Program-made: the position numbers and the translations under genes
The notes under the pieces: generated by a model
What the model was told of the DNA's origin: nothing
Seen by the model: only the letters and a program-made list of their open reading frames with translations
The model's database searches: none
Shown here: positions 18,484 through 27,257 of the stretch, in pieces
Layout of the letters: each line of letters starts with the position of its first letter
Numbering within the stretch: position 1 is the first letter of the stretch
Assembly: GCA_028708605.1 (NCBI GenBank)
Contig: JAQVYS010000012.1
Span: forward strand, 1-39,731
DNA from: Bacillota bacterium
GTDB taxonomy: Bacteria; Bacillota; DTU065
Length of the DNA stretch: 39,731 nt
Reading direction: 5' to 3'

Positions 18484-18573
18484 TTACTCAGGGAACGCCA
18501 GAATAAGCAATATTAAAATCAAAAAAAGCGTAAAAGCAGTCTTTAATAGGGTTTTAACCTGTTGAGTGTTCAC
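18484..18573 (-). CDS. putative single-TM small membrane protein, 29 aa (VNTQQVKTLLKTAFTLFLILILLILAFPE)
   Basis: GTG start preceded by GGGGAGGG; one continuous hydrophobic segment; terminator immediately after the stop. Confidence 0.5.
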   Translation of the reverse strand: MNTQQVKTLLKTAFTLFLILILLILAFPE

Positions 18574-18745
18574 AAAATCCCTCCCCAATAACTTACGCTC
18601 GGCTTAGGATCTATGGGAATGACTAAGGAACTAATTGGGACTAAAGGCTATGGGGTACTTGAAATTTGGAGAAAGAAGTGTTGATTTAGAAAGATTGAGA
18701 GATCTTTACCTGAGCCTCAAGAGGTTATAAACACTTGATTTTCGA

Positions 18746-19894
18746 CTAGTCATGTTTACCAGGTTCCGTATCAAGGATTGTGGCTTTTTTAATATCGAAA
18801 CCTTTATTTTGAAGAGAGTCTATCGTTTCCCAAAGCTTTGACTTTTCTTCTTCACTTTCAAAAAGGTTAAGAGTTTCTATGCTCGAAAAGTTAGAAAGGC
18901 TTACGCCAAGGAGTCGAAAAGGACCTTTGTACGTTTTAGCAAGTTTTTTTACTTCCTCAAAGAGAATATCGGTATCAGAGGTTGCTTCATCTAGGGTGTG
19001 GCTTTTTTCAAAGGTGGTAAAATCAGGAAGACGCATTTTGACTGTGACTGTGCGGCATTTTAATTCTTGTTTTCTAAGCCGTCTTGCGGTTTTGTCTGTG
19101 AGTTGAAGCAATGCTTGATGAATCTTTTCTCCCTCGATATCAATAAGAAAGGTTTCTTCGTTCCCGATAGATTTATTTTGGTCTGCTGCTTCCACAGCGC
19201 GGTTATCGATACCACGGCTCAGCCTATAGAGCTGGTAGCCTTGCTTACCTAAAGACTTTACTAGAGTGTCTAGAGGAGTTTCTCTTAGACTTGGGATATC
19301 CTCTATACCTAGAGATATTAGTTTACTATATGTTGACGGGCCAACTCCCCACATCTTTTTTAGAGGAATACTGTCTAAAAAAGCTAATGGTTCTTTTACA
19401 AGGGTAAGTCCATCAGGCTTTTCTTTTTCTGAGGCTAGCTTTGCTAAGAATTTGTTCGGAGCTATACCCACACTTGCGGTAAGTTGGAGCTTGTCTTTAA
19501 TACGGGCTTTGATTTTTACACCTATCTCATAAAGGTCTTTGTAAAAGTGTTCACAGCCTGTCATGTCCAAAAACGCTTCGTCAATAGAAAGAGGTTCTAC
19601 GAGAGGAGAAAACTCGTCAAAGATTACCATTAGATCCTTAGATACCAAGGTATACTTTTCCATGTCTCCCTTTAGAAAAATCCCATGTGGGCAGAGTTTT
19701 TTAGCCTGAGCGATTGGCTGCGCTGAATGCACACCAAATTTTCGTGCCTCGTAGGAGCATGTAGAAACTACCCCTCTGCTTGATAAAGGGTCTGCACCTA
19801 TTATGACAGGTTTGCCTTTTAGTTCGGGATTATCGCGAACTTCTACAGCGGCAAAAAATGCATCCATATCAACATGGACAATAGTTTTAGACAT
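18746..19894 (-). CDS. dinB: DNA polymerase IV (Y-family)
   Basis: VHVDMDAFFAAVEVRDNPELKGKPVIIGADP, SIDEAFLDMTG, SVGIAPNKFLAKLASEKEKPDG. Confidence 0.97.
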   Translation of the reverse strand: MSKTIVHVDMDAFFAAVEVRDNPELKGKPVIIGADPLSSRGVVSTCSYEARKFGVHSAQPIAQAKKLCPHGIFLKGDMEKYTLVSKDLMVIFDEFSPLVEPLSIDEAFLDMTGCEHFYKDLYEIGVKIKARIKDKLQLTASVGIAPNKFLAKLASEKEKPDGLTLVKEPLAFLDSIPLKKMWGVGPSTYSKLISLGIEDIPSLRETPLDTLVKSLGKQGYQLYRLSRGIDNRAVEAADQNKSIGNEETFLIDIEGEKIHQALLQLTDKTARRLRKQELKCRTVTVKMRLPDFTTFEKSHTLDEATSDTDILFEEVKKLAKTYKGPFRLLGVSLSNFSSIETLNLFESEEEKSKLWETIDSLQNKGFDIKKATILDTEPGKHD

Positions 19895-19932
19895 AAAATA
19901 CCTCCTACAATAAAGGAAAGAGGTTTTAGAAG

Positions 19933-21090
19933 ATGCTTATAGTGTTGCTCAAATCAAACCGAGAAGCAAAGGTTCTAAACGGTTACCCAAATATCTACAG
20001 AGATGAAGTGAAAAAAGTAGAGGGACTTGAAGAAGACGGTGCTATCTGTAACGTCTTTAGTGATGGGTTTAGATTTTTAGGTAAAGGACTTTATTCTAAA
20101 TCTAACGTTTCTGTGAGAATGCTTACTCTTAAAGACGAGGAGATAGACGGTAAGTTTTTTAGAAAAAGGGTAGAAGAGGCTGCCTTAAAACGCAAGGGTT
20201 TTGGCGACTCTTATCGGCTAATTCATGGCGAAGCCGATCTTTTGCCAGGAGTTATCTGTGACAAATACCAAGACTATCTTGTACTCCAAATCCGAAGTGT
20301 TGGCATGGAACGCTATAAAACGATGCTGATTTCCGCAATAGTTGATGTAGTTATGCCAAAAGGTATCTATGAAAGAAGTGATTTTTTAAGTTCTGCTTCA
20401 GATATTCTTACTCGCAATGTCGGACTACTTTATGGAGAAAATCCTCCAGATGAAATGTCCATAACAGAGCATGGTATCCTCTACAAAGTTGATATAAAAA
20501 AAGGTCAAAAGACTGGGTTTTTCTTCGATCAGAGAGATTCTCGTTTTTTTGTCAGTCAGATCACACCGCAGAACGGACTAGCTTTAGATGCCTTTGCCTT
20601 TACTGGCGGATTTGCCTTAAATATGGCAAAATCTGGTGCCTCAAGGGTTATTGCTTTAGATAAAGATGAAGACGCAGTTACACTCGGGATAAAAAATGCA
20701 GCGATTAATGGGCTAGCTAATGTTGAGTTTATTACAACACGCTATGAAAACTACATGAAAAGCTACCAGGGTGAACCCTTTGATATTATTGTGCTTGACC
20801 CACCATCTGTCATTAAAAAGAAGGAAGAAAGAAAAAAAGGTCTAGAGATTTTTCAAAACATTGTTTCTCTAGCAATTCCTCATCTAAAAGATGGTGGTAT
20901 ATTAGGGCTTTGTAGTTGCGCTTACCAGCTAGACCTCAATTTATTGATCGATGCTATTCGCAAGGCTTATAATGAAACATTTAAAGTGCTACAGGTTATA
21001 GGGGTAACCTCTCAGTCTAAGGATCATCCGTGGATTTTGTCATATCCAGAAAGCCTTTATCTCAAGTGTATCTGGGTTAAGGTATCTTAA
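19933..21090 (+). CDS. RlmI-like class I SAM-dependent rRNA methyltransferase
   Basis: PUA-like N-terminus; GQKTGFFFDQRDSR; DAFAFTGGFALNMA; DIIVLDPPS. Confidence 0.92.
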   Translation: MLIVLLKSNREAKVLNGYPNIYRDEVKKVEGLEEDGAICNVFSDGFRFLGKGLYSKSNVSVRMLTLKDEEIDGKFFRKRVEEAALKRKGFGDSYRLIHGEADLLPGVICDKYQDYLVLQIRSVGMERYKTMLISAIVDVVMPKGIYERSDFLSSASDILTRNVGLLYGENPPDEMSITEHGILYKVDIKKGQKTGFFFDQRDSRFFVSQITPQNGLALDAFAFTGGFALNMAKSGASRVIALDKDEDAVTLGIKNAAINGLANVEFITTRYENYMKSYQGEPFDIIVLDPPSVIKKKEERKKGLEIFQNIVSLAIPHLKDGGILGLCSCAYQLDLNLLIDAIRKAYNETFKVLQVIGVTSQSKDHPWILSYPESLYLKCIWVKVS

Positions 21091-21120
21091 AAGAGCTCAA
21101 ACAAGGTTCGAGCTCTTTTT
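21090..21120 (+). terminator. rho-independent terminator
   Basis: AAAGAGCTC-N11-GAGCTCTTTTT. Confidence 0.85.
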
Positions 21121-21124
21121 GACT

Positions 21125-22789
21125 TTAATAGACGGTAGAGTAGAGCAGAGCTTTAGAGGAGCTGTCGAAGAAAGAGACAACATAACTGTAATTTGCTCTG
21201 CGATTTGTAGAGAAGCTTACCGGTATCTCTAGTATTCTAATATTTGAGCTATATGAGCGAGTGATAGTGTATTCAAAGACTTCTTTTGCTTCAAGATAGT
21301 TTTGAAAGAAAGGTGCTTCTGCTAAGGTTACAAAAACCTTGATATCCCTAGTAAAGTTCGAGGGGACATACTCTACAGTAAGCCTACCACTTACTCTGTT
21401 GAAGATTGATGTGTCGGTGTATGTGGTTCTAAGCTCTGGTCTAGTTACACCCCTATATCCACTAGGGGTACTGATAAAGTTAGTTATCTTGGTTTGACCG
21501 TTAGAAAAGATAGATGGTAGTTCAATTTTGTCAGAATCTAGGAACCGGTATTTACTTACAAATGACTCATGGAAGTTCTCTTCTCCCCACATTGGGTAGT
21601 AGATAGAGGTGGTATTGCTAGTTGTTATATCTCGCAGATAGCGCAGAGCATTTTGATGAGAGTTAAGATAGCTTACTGAAAATAGCTCTGCGATATTCAT
21701 TGAAGTTTGAGGATAGCCAACTACAGTAACATTAACGTTTCTTCTACTTATTTGTCCTGAGATGTCTTGCACCTCAATTGCAATGGTGTTAGCACCTTCT
21801 TGAAGATAGACGACTTCGTTAATACTAGCGGTTCTACCCCAGAAACCACTAATACTTTTGCCGTTTACTCTAATCCAGTTAATGTTATTATTTGCAGTCA
21901 CTGTGGCTTTAAGGGTTACAGGGGTCTGAGCTTGGTAGCTGACGATTTGGGAATTGTCCAAAGGCTCGTGAACCGTAATTTGCGGAGGATTAGAGACTTT
22001 CTTTGTAAAGAGCTCTAAGCGAACATTAGAAAACTCAAAGTCGTCATAGTCGTTTTCGAACTGCGAACTGATTGTCAGGGTATTAGAGCCAGTTCTAAGG
22101 ACGTTTGTTGGCACTTCTACAACCCATTCACCAGAATTACCGAAATTATTGTTTAGGCGTAGGAAACCTACTCTTTGACCATTAATCTGTACAGGATTGT
22201 TAGACTCGGCGCCTTTTACAGTTATTTTAAGGAGCGCTCTTTCAATCTGTCCAACCGCAATAGGTAGGTTAAATGTAGTTTCATACTTAGGCCCTTTTGT
22301 AGGCATTTGAAACTGTGAGTTTTTAATACCAGAATAGAGATCATCGCCAAGGTGATGCAGTCTTGGGTCGATGATGATATAGTTTTCTGTCAGTGGCATC
22401 ATCTTAAACGAGTGCCTGCTTCTACCTAAGTTATTTGTGTAATGGACTTGACTTTCTGGGACATATCCTTCAGCTTCAACCTGTAAAACAAGCATAGTAG
22501 GTAGATCACCAAAGGGAAGGTTTAGACGGAAATAGCCCTCCAAATCACTATAGGTTACATATAAATTGGCGCCAACTGAAACAAAGACCTTTCCGTTTCT
22601 AAGACTGTCACCACTTGTTGTATAGAGATTGCCTTCAATATAGCTACCACCAGTAGTAGGGACACTAGGAGAATAGGTTTGCCCAGTTTGCAGAGGATCG
22701 TTTAGGTCTATTCCTGCTGCCTCTACAAAAACTGTAAGCGTACAAAGTATACTAAACAACAAAAAGAGGCGTTTGAAATTCATTATCAT
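21125..22789 (-). CDS. secreted multidomain protein (carboxypeptidase-regulatory-like plus glucodextranase_B/Ig-like)
   Basis: Signal peptide; IEGNLYTTSGDSLRNGKVFVSVGANLYVTYSDLEGYFRL; PQITVHEPLDNSQIV...VNGKSISGFWGRTASINEVVYLQEGANTIAIEVQDISGQ. Confidence 0.7.
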   Translation of the reverse strand: MIMNFKRLFLLFSILCTLTVFVEAAGIDLNDPLQTGQTYSPSVPTTGGSYIEGNLYTTSGDSLRNGKVFVSVGANLYVTYSDLEGYFRLNLPFGDLPTMLVLQVEAEGYVPESQVHYTNNLGRSRHSFKMMPLTENYIIIDPRLHHLGDDLYSGIKNSQFQMPTKGPKYETTFNLPIAVGQIERALLKITVKGAESNNPVQINGQRVGFLRLNNNFGNSGEWVVEVPTNVLRTGSNTLTISSQFENDYDDFEFSNVRLELFTKKVSNPPQITVHEPLDNSQIVSYQAQTPVTLKATVTANNNINWIRVNGKSISGFWGRTASINEVVYLQEGANTIAIEVQDISGQISRRNVNVTVVGYPQTSMNIAELFSVSYLNSHQNALRYLRDITTSNTTSIYYPMWGEENFHESFVSKYRFLDSDKIELPSIFSNGQTKITNFISTPSGYRGVTRPELRTTYTDTSIFNRVSGRLTVEYVPSNFTRDIKVFVTLAEAPFFQNYLEAKEVFEYTITRSYSSNIRILEIPVSFSTNRRANYSYVVSFFDSSSKALLYSTVY

Positions 22790-22814
22790 CCCTCCAAACT
22801 ATTCTTTTTAGACT

Positions 22815-22849
22815 TGATATCTTAAGAGGGGTTACTCTTTAAGATATCA
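22815..22849 (-). repeat. near-perfect inverted repeat in the 5' region of the secreted multidomain protein gene
   Basis: TGATATCTTAAGAG-GGGTTA-CTCTTTAAGATATCA with a 1-nt bulge. Confidence 0.8.
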
Positions 22850-23063
22850 TTATGCACCTACCTTGAGTATAAACGTATTAACCAGTTTTTACTACCTAAT
22901 ATAGGAAAAGTAGGGAATAACCTCTCCTTTAGATTTCAAAAGATAAGCAAGTTTTTTCTTTGTTTACGAAGAGGAATTTTACGAGTTTAAGAAGGTATAA
23001 CACCTCTTTAGCTGAATATCACAATTGGAAAGTATTTTAAATTAATAGGCGGGGGGAAGTTGT

Positions 23064-23792
23064 ATGAAAAGGTATCTTTTGGCAATTCTTGTGATTTTGG
23101 TTTTAGTTTCTGGATTTGCTTTTGCTAAAAAACCACTTGCTGTAGTGCGTTCGCAAAAAACTATTGATAAACCAGTAAATTACCCATCCTACACTGCAGA
23201 CTTTGAATTTTTTGTAAAATGGTTAGAGGCTTTTGCTGAGTTTGACATTATCACCGATGAGGATGTAGAAAGTGGCGTTTTAAAGAACTACGAGGCCATT
23301 CTTTTGCCTGACAATGCTGTTATGGGCGCAGATGAAGTAGACTGCTACTTTGACTTTATCGATCGTGGTGGAAGGCTTTTTGCCTGTTCTTCTACCTCGC
23401 TTAGAAAAGAAGATGGCACTTTGACTTCATATCAAATAGCTGATATTATTGGAGTTACTTGGGTCCAGTGGACCAATGCTAAAGATAAACACAATTATAT
23501 GGAGTTTGGCGATCATAAAATCTTTGATGGTCTTGATGTAGAAGGTATAAAGAGCATTACACCTAGTACCCAGATTGTGACTCTTAATCTTGGAGAACCG
23601 CTAGCTACTTGGTATAACGAAGATAAAGTTACCCCAAGTGAAGCTGATGAAAAGAATGCTTGTATTATTGAAAACGAAGGTAGTATCTTTGTAACCTTCT
23701 CAATCAATAATTCCATTTATCTTAGCCACCCTGTATTTGGAAAAATAATGAAAAACGTTGTTGCCTATCTTGCACCTAGTGCAATTAAATAA
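23064..23792 (+). CDS. exported protein with class I glutamine amidotransferase-like (GATase1/ThuA-like) fold
   Basis: Signal peptide; YEAILLPDNAVMGADEVDCYFDFIDRGGRLFACSSTSL; GGGGGGAAG-type SD. Confidence 0.6.
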   Translation: MKRYLLAILVILVLVSGFAFAKKPLAVVRSQKTIDKPVNYPSYTADFEFFVKWLEAFAEFDIITDEDVESGVLKNYEAILLPDNAVMGADEVDCYFDFIDRGGRLFACSSTSLRKEDGTLTSYQIADIIGVTWVQWTNAKDKHNYMEFGDHKIFDGLDVEGIKSITPSTQIVTLNLGEPLATWYNEDKVTPSEADEKNACIIENEGSIFVTFSINNSIYLSHPVFGKIMKNVVAYLAPSAIK

Positions 23793-23801
23793 TGGGGAAA
23801 C

Positions 23802-23833
23802 AAAAATCTCTGGTTTAACTCCAGAGATTTTTG
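23802..23833 (+). terminator. rho-independent terminator
   Basis: AAAAATCTCTGG-TTTAACT-CCAGAGATTTTT. Confidence 0.88.
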
Positions 23834-23874
23834 GATATTATAGTAAGTGGTAGTATTTTGATAGGAGGTATATT

Positions 23875-24411
23875 ATGGCAGAATTAAAAGGATCCAAAAC
23901 TGAAGCTAATTTGATGGCAGCTTTTGCAGGAGAATCTCAAGCTCGCAACAAGTATACTTTTTATGCATCACAAGCGAAAAAAGAAGGATATGAGCAAATA
24001 GCAGGGATTTTTGAAGAGACTGCAAACCATGAAAAAGAACATGCTAAAAGGATTTATAGATTCCTTAACGGTATAAAAGATACCCATGCTAACCTACTTG
24101 ACGCTGCTGAAGGCGAAAACTATGAGTGGACAACTATGTACAAAAACTTTGAAATTGATGCAAAGGAAGAAGGCTTTACCGAAATTGCCACTTTCTTCCA
24201 TGAAGTTGCTGAAGTCGAAGAAGAACATGAAAAACGTTATCTGAAATTAGCTGATAATGTAGCCAATGGTGTAGTTTTCAAGAGAGATGAACCAGTAAGA
24301 TGGATGTGCAGAAACTGTGGTTATGTCCATGATGGAACTGAAGCTCCAAAAGTATGTCCTGCATGTGCACACCCACAGAGTTATTTCCAACTTAAAGCTG
24401 AAAATTATTAA
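23875..24411 (+). CDS. rubrerythrin
   Basis: [42 protein letters not shown], rubredoxin [22 protein letters not shown]. Confidence 0.97.
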   Translation: MAELKGSKTEANLMAAFAGESQARNKYTFYASQAKKEGYEQIAGIFEETANHEKEHAKRIYRFLNGIKDTHANLLDAAEGENYEWTTMYKNFEIDAKEEGFTEIATFFHEVAEVEEEHEKRYLKLADNVANGVVFKRDEPVRWMCRNCGYVHDGTEAPKVCPACAHPQSYFQLKAENY

Positions 24412-24423
24412 TAAAGACAGCGC

Positions 24424-24458
24424 AAAAACTCAGGCCTTATCGGCTTGAGTTTTTTTTG
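24424..24458 (+). terminator. rho-independent terminator
   Basis: AAACTCAGGCC-TTATC-GGCTTGAGTTTTTTTT. Confidence 0.88.
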
Positions 24459-24527
24459 GAGGGGCAGGAAGATACATACAGAAAGAATAAATAGATAGGA
24501 ATAACAAGCATGAAAAGAGGTAAGTTT

Positions 24528-25166
24528 ATGGACTCTAAAACCCTAGCTAGTTATATTGATCATACTCTTCTAAAAGCAGATGCGACAGAAGACGAGATCT
24601 TAAAAATCTGCCAAGAGGCAGATGAATTTGGTTTTAAGTCAGTTTGTGTCAATCCTTATTGGGTACCTTTTGCCAGGAATCATACTAAAGCCAAAGTGTG
24701 TAGCGTAATTGGTTTTCCTCTCGGCGCGCAGCCTGTAGAACTCAAAATAAGGGAAGCTGCATATTGTCTCCAAAATGGGGCAGATGAGATCGATATGGTC
24801 ATTAATCTTTCTTATCCTAAAAGTGGTGACTTTACAGCGCTGTTAGCAGAAATATCTCAGATAGTTGTAGCAAGCTCGCCTGCAATAGTCAAAGTTATTC
24901 TTGAAACTACGCTTCTTTCCAAATCAGAAAAGATTGAGGCTACGAAAACAGCTGTTAAAGCAGGAGCACATTTTGTCAAGACCTCTACTGGTTTTAATGG
25001 TGGTGCGACAAAAGAGGATGTAATTCTTCTCAAAGAGACCGTTAAAGACCAATGTTTGATTAAAGCTAGTGGTGGCATCAGAACAAAAGAAGATGCTTTA
25101 AACTTTATCAGTCTTGGAGCAAACCGCATCGGTACTAGTTCAGGGGTGAAGATTGTATGTCCCTAA
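24528..25166 (+). CDS. deoC: deoxyribose-phosphate aldolase
   Basis: YIDHTLLKADATEDEI, CVNPYWVP, VIGFPLGA, VKTSTGF, IKASGGIRT; ATG 24528 preferred over 24510. Confidence 0.95.
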   Translation: MDSKTLASYIDHTLLKADATEDEILKICQEADEFGFKSVCVNPYWVPFARNHTKAKVCSVIGFPLGAQPVELKIREAAYCLQNGADEIDMVINLSYPKSGDFTALLAEISQIVVASSPAIVKVILETTLLSKSEKIEATKTAVKAGAHFVKTSTGFNGGATKEDVILLKETVKDQCLIKASGGIRTKEDALNFISLGANRIGTSSGVKIVCP

Positions 25167-26434
25167 CTGCATATAATATCATTACAAAAAAGCGAGATGG
25201 TTTTACTCTCTCAAAAGAAGAAATTAATTTTTTAATCGGTGGTTATGCAAAAGGTGAGATTCCAGACTATCAAATAGCTGCTTTTTTAATGGCAGTTTTT
25301 TTTCAAGGTCTAGATGAAGAAGAAACCGCGGACCTGACTCTGACAATGGCCCATTCCGGTGATATGCTGAAATTTGATGATTTAGGCTATGTCTTAGATA
25401 AACATAGCACAGGTGGCGTTGGAGACACTACGACTCTTATTGTCTTGCCTCTTGTAGCAGCTGCAGGAGGTAAGATAGCGAAACTCTCCGGGAGGGGGCT
25501 TGGACATACTGGAGGCACAATCGATAAACTTGAAGCAATTCCCGGTTTTCGCACAACCTTATCTAATCAGGAGTTAAAGAACCAGGTGCTAGATATTGGC
25601 CTAGCTATAGCTGGTCAGACCGGAAATTTAGTGCCTGCAGATAAACTGCTATATGCGCTAAGAGATGTTACAGGGACAGTAGAAAGCATCCCTCTGATTG
25701 CGTCAAGTATTATGTCTAAGAAAATTGCAGGAGGAGCTCATGGCATTGTTCTTGACGTAAAGGTCGGGAAAGGTGCCTTTATGAAAGATATTAATGAGGC
25801 CAGAAAGCTTGCTAAACTGATGGTAGCTTTAGGCAGCTTAGTGGGAAAAAGAGTTACAGCAGTCCTTAGCGATATGGATGTTCCACTTTCTAAAGCCCAA
25901 GGCAATACCCTTGAGGTTATTGAGGCCATCAATGTTCTAAAAGGAGTAGAAGGAAGAAGTAAGAGACTACAAGAGCTCTCAGAGGTGCTTGCAACAGAGA
26001 TGCTAGCACTAGATAGCTCTCTAGATACTACTTTAGATTTTCCTAAGGGCTATAATAGCTTTGTTCAGGTAGTTGAAAGACAAGGAGGAGACCTTTCAAA
26101 ACTAAGTCTTAGTGCACCATTTAAAGAGGAGATTATAACTGAAACCAGAGGCTATTTTTCAGATGCAGATGCTTTAGCTGTTGGTAAAGTAGTTAGAGAC
26201 TTAGGCGCAGGTCGAAGAGTAAAAGGTGAAAAAATTGATTCTAATGTAGGGGTACTTTTTAATAAGGATCTTGGCGACGAAATAAAAGAAGGCGAGCTTC
26301 TAGCTACAGTCTATGCGAGTAACAAAAATCAACTAGACGAAGCAGTATCTAATCTAAGAGAAGTCCTAGTTGTTGGGCCTAAGCCTTACGACAAACCAGT
26401 AGTCTTAGAGGTTATACGAGGTGGGAGTAGATAA
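25157..26434 (+). CDS. pdp: pyrimidine-nucleoside phosphorylase
   Basis: LDKHSTGGVGDTTTLIVLPLVAAAGGKIAKLSGRGLGHTGGTIDKLEAIPGF. Confidence 0.96.
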   Translation: MSLTAYNIITKKRDGFTLSKEEINFLIGGYAKGEIPDYQIAAFLMAVFFQGLDEEETADLTLTMAHSGDMLKFDDLGYVLDKHSTGGVGDTTTLIVLPLVAAAGGKIAKLSGRGLGHTGGTIDKLEAIPGFRTTLSNQELKNQVLDIGLAIAGQTGNLVPADKLLYALRDVTGTVESIPLIASSIMSKKIAGGAHGIVLDVKVGKGAFMKDINEARKLAKLMVALGSLVGKRVTAVLSDMDVPLSKAQGNTLEVIEAINVLKGVEGRSKRLQELSEVLATEMLALDSSLDTTLDFPKGYNSFVQVVERQGGDLSKLSLSAPFKEEIITETRGYFSDADALAVGKVVRDLGAGRRVKGEKIDSNVGVLFNKDLGDEIKEGELLATVYASNKNQLDEAVSNLREVLVVGPKPYDKPVVLEVIRGGSR

Positions 26435-27141
26435 TGAAGTGGCTTTTTGTACTCCTTTTAGTCGTCTCTCAAGCGAAAGCAGACTCAGTGATAGAGATAG
26501 CTGCTAAACCGTATTTAGTAGCTTCTGCTTTTGGCGGAGATATCTTAGATGCAAACTACAGAGCAGATCTTAAAGAAGATTTAAAAAGAAAAGACTATTT
26601 TGGGGTAATTTTAACAGATTATGATATGGAAAATCATCTTGAAAGATTAAAAGACTTAGATTTCAATGGAGATCTCCTTTTAAGTGAGCTTAAAGTGATA
26701 GGAGAGAAGATTTTTATTTCCTTTACTAGAGAACTCTATAGTCAGGGTTTTGATGTAGCTACTTATGGAGCACAGGGAATAACATATGTAGAGAGGGGCT
26801 TGGTGTCATTTAGCCTTTTAGAAAATAAAGTGTTTTACTCAGACCATCTGTGGTCTTTGCTTCCTCTTGAGGATCTACCTCATCTTAATTGGGAAGATAC
26901 TTTTACTAAAGAAGTCTGCTATCTCAAAGAGATATCCCTTAATAAAGCTGGTGAAAATCCTTTTTATAAGCTGTCTTTCCTTGCTTTAGAAGACCTTTCT
27001 AAAGATAGGGGAAGTGCGATTAGAGACTTTCGTGCAAGTCTTAAAAAGGCAGGATTGCAAGGCAGCCAAATCGATCAAGCTTGGCAAAGATTAGAGGAGA
27101 TTTTTTTTCAGCTAAAAAGGCAGGAGTTAAGAAACAGATAA
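26434..27141 (+). CDS. exported protein of unknown function, coupled to pdp
   Basis: Signal-peptide-like N-terminus MKWLFVLLLVVSQAKA; start codon overlaps the pdp stop (TAATG). Confidence 0.7.
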   Translation: MKWLFVLLLVVSQAKADSVIEIAAKPYLVASAFGGDILDANYRADLKEDLKRKDYFGVILTDYDMENHLERLKDLDFNGDLLLSELKVIGEKIFISFTRELYSQGFDVATYGAQGITYVERGLVSFSLLENKVFYSDHLWSLLPLEDLPHLNWEDTFTKEVCYLKEISLNKAGENPFYKLSFLALEDLSKDRGSAIRDFRASLKKAGLQGSQIDQAWQRLEEIFFQLKRQELRNR

Positions 27142-27142
27142 T

Positions 27143-27156
27143 GTATACGAGTATAC
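27143..27156. promoter_or_regulatory. perfect inverted repeat upstream of gdh
   Basis: GTATAC-GA-GTATAC, upstream of a possible TTGGAT-N16-TAAAAT promoter. Confidence 0.4.
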
Positions 27157-27257
27157 TATAGGAGCTAGTGTTGGATTCGGCAATGTTTGTGATAAAATAG
27201 AGTCTAAGAATTTTTCGAATTTCTTGTATTCTGTCTTAATATTCCGGAGGTGCTTTG

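Noticed and set aside
19895-19932. LexA/SOS box between dinB and the rlmI-like gene
   Set aside because: No GAAC-N4-GTTC-like sequence seen in this short divergent gap.
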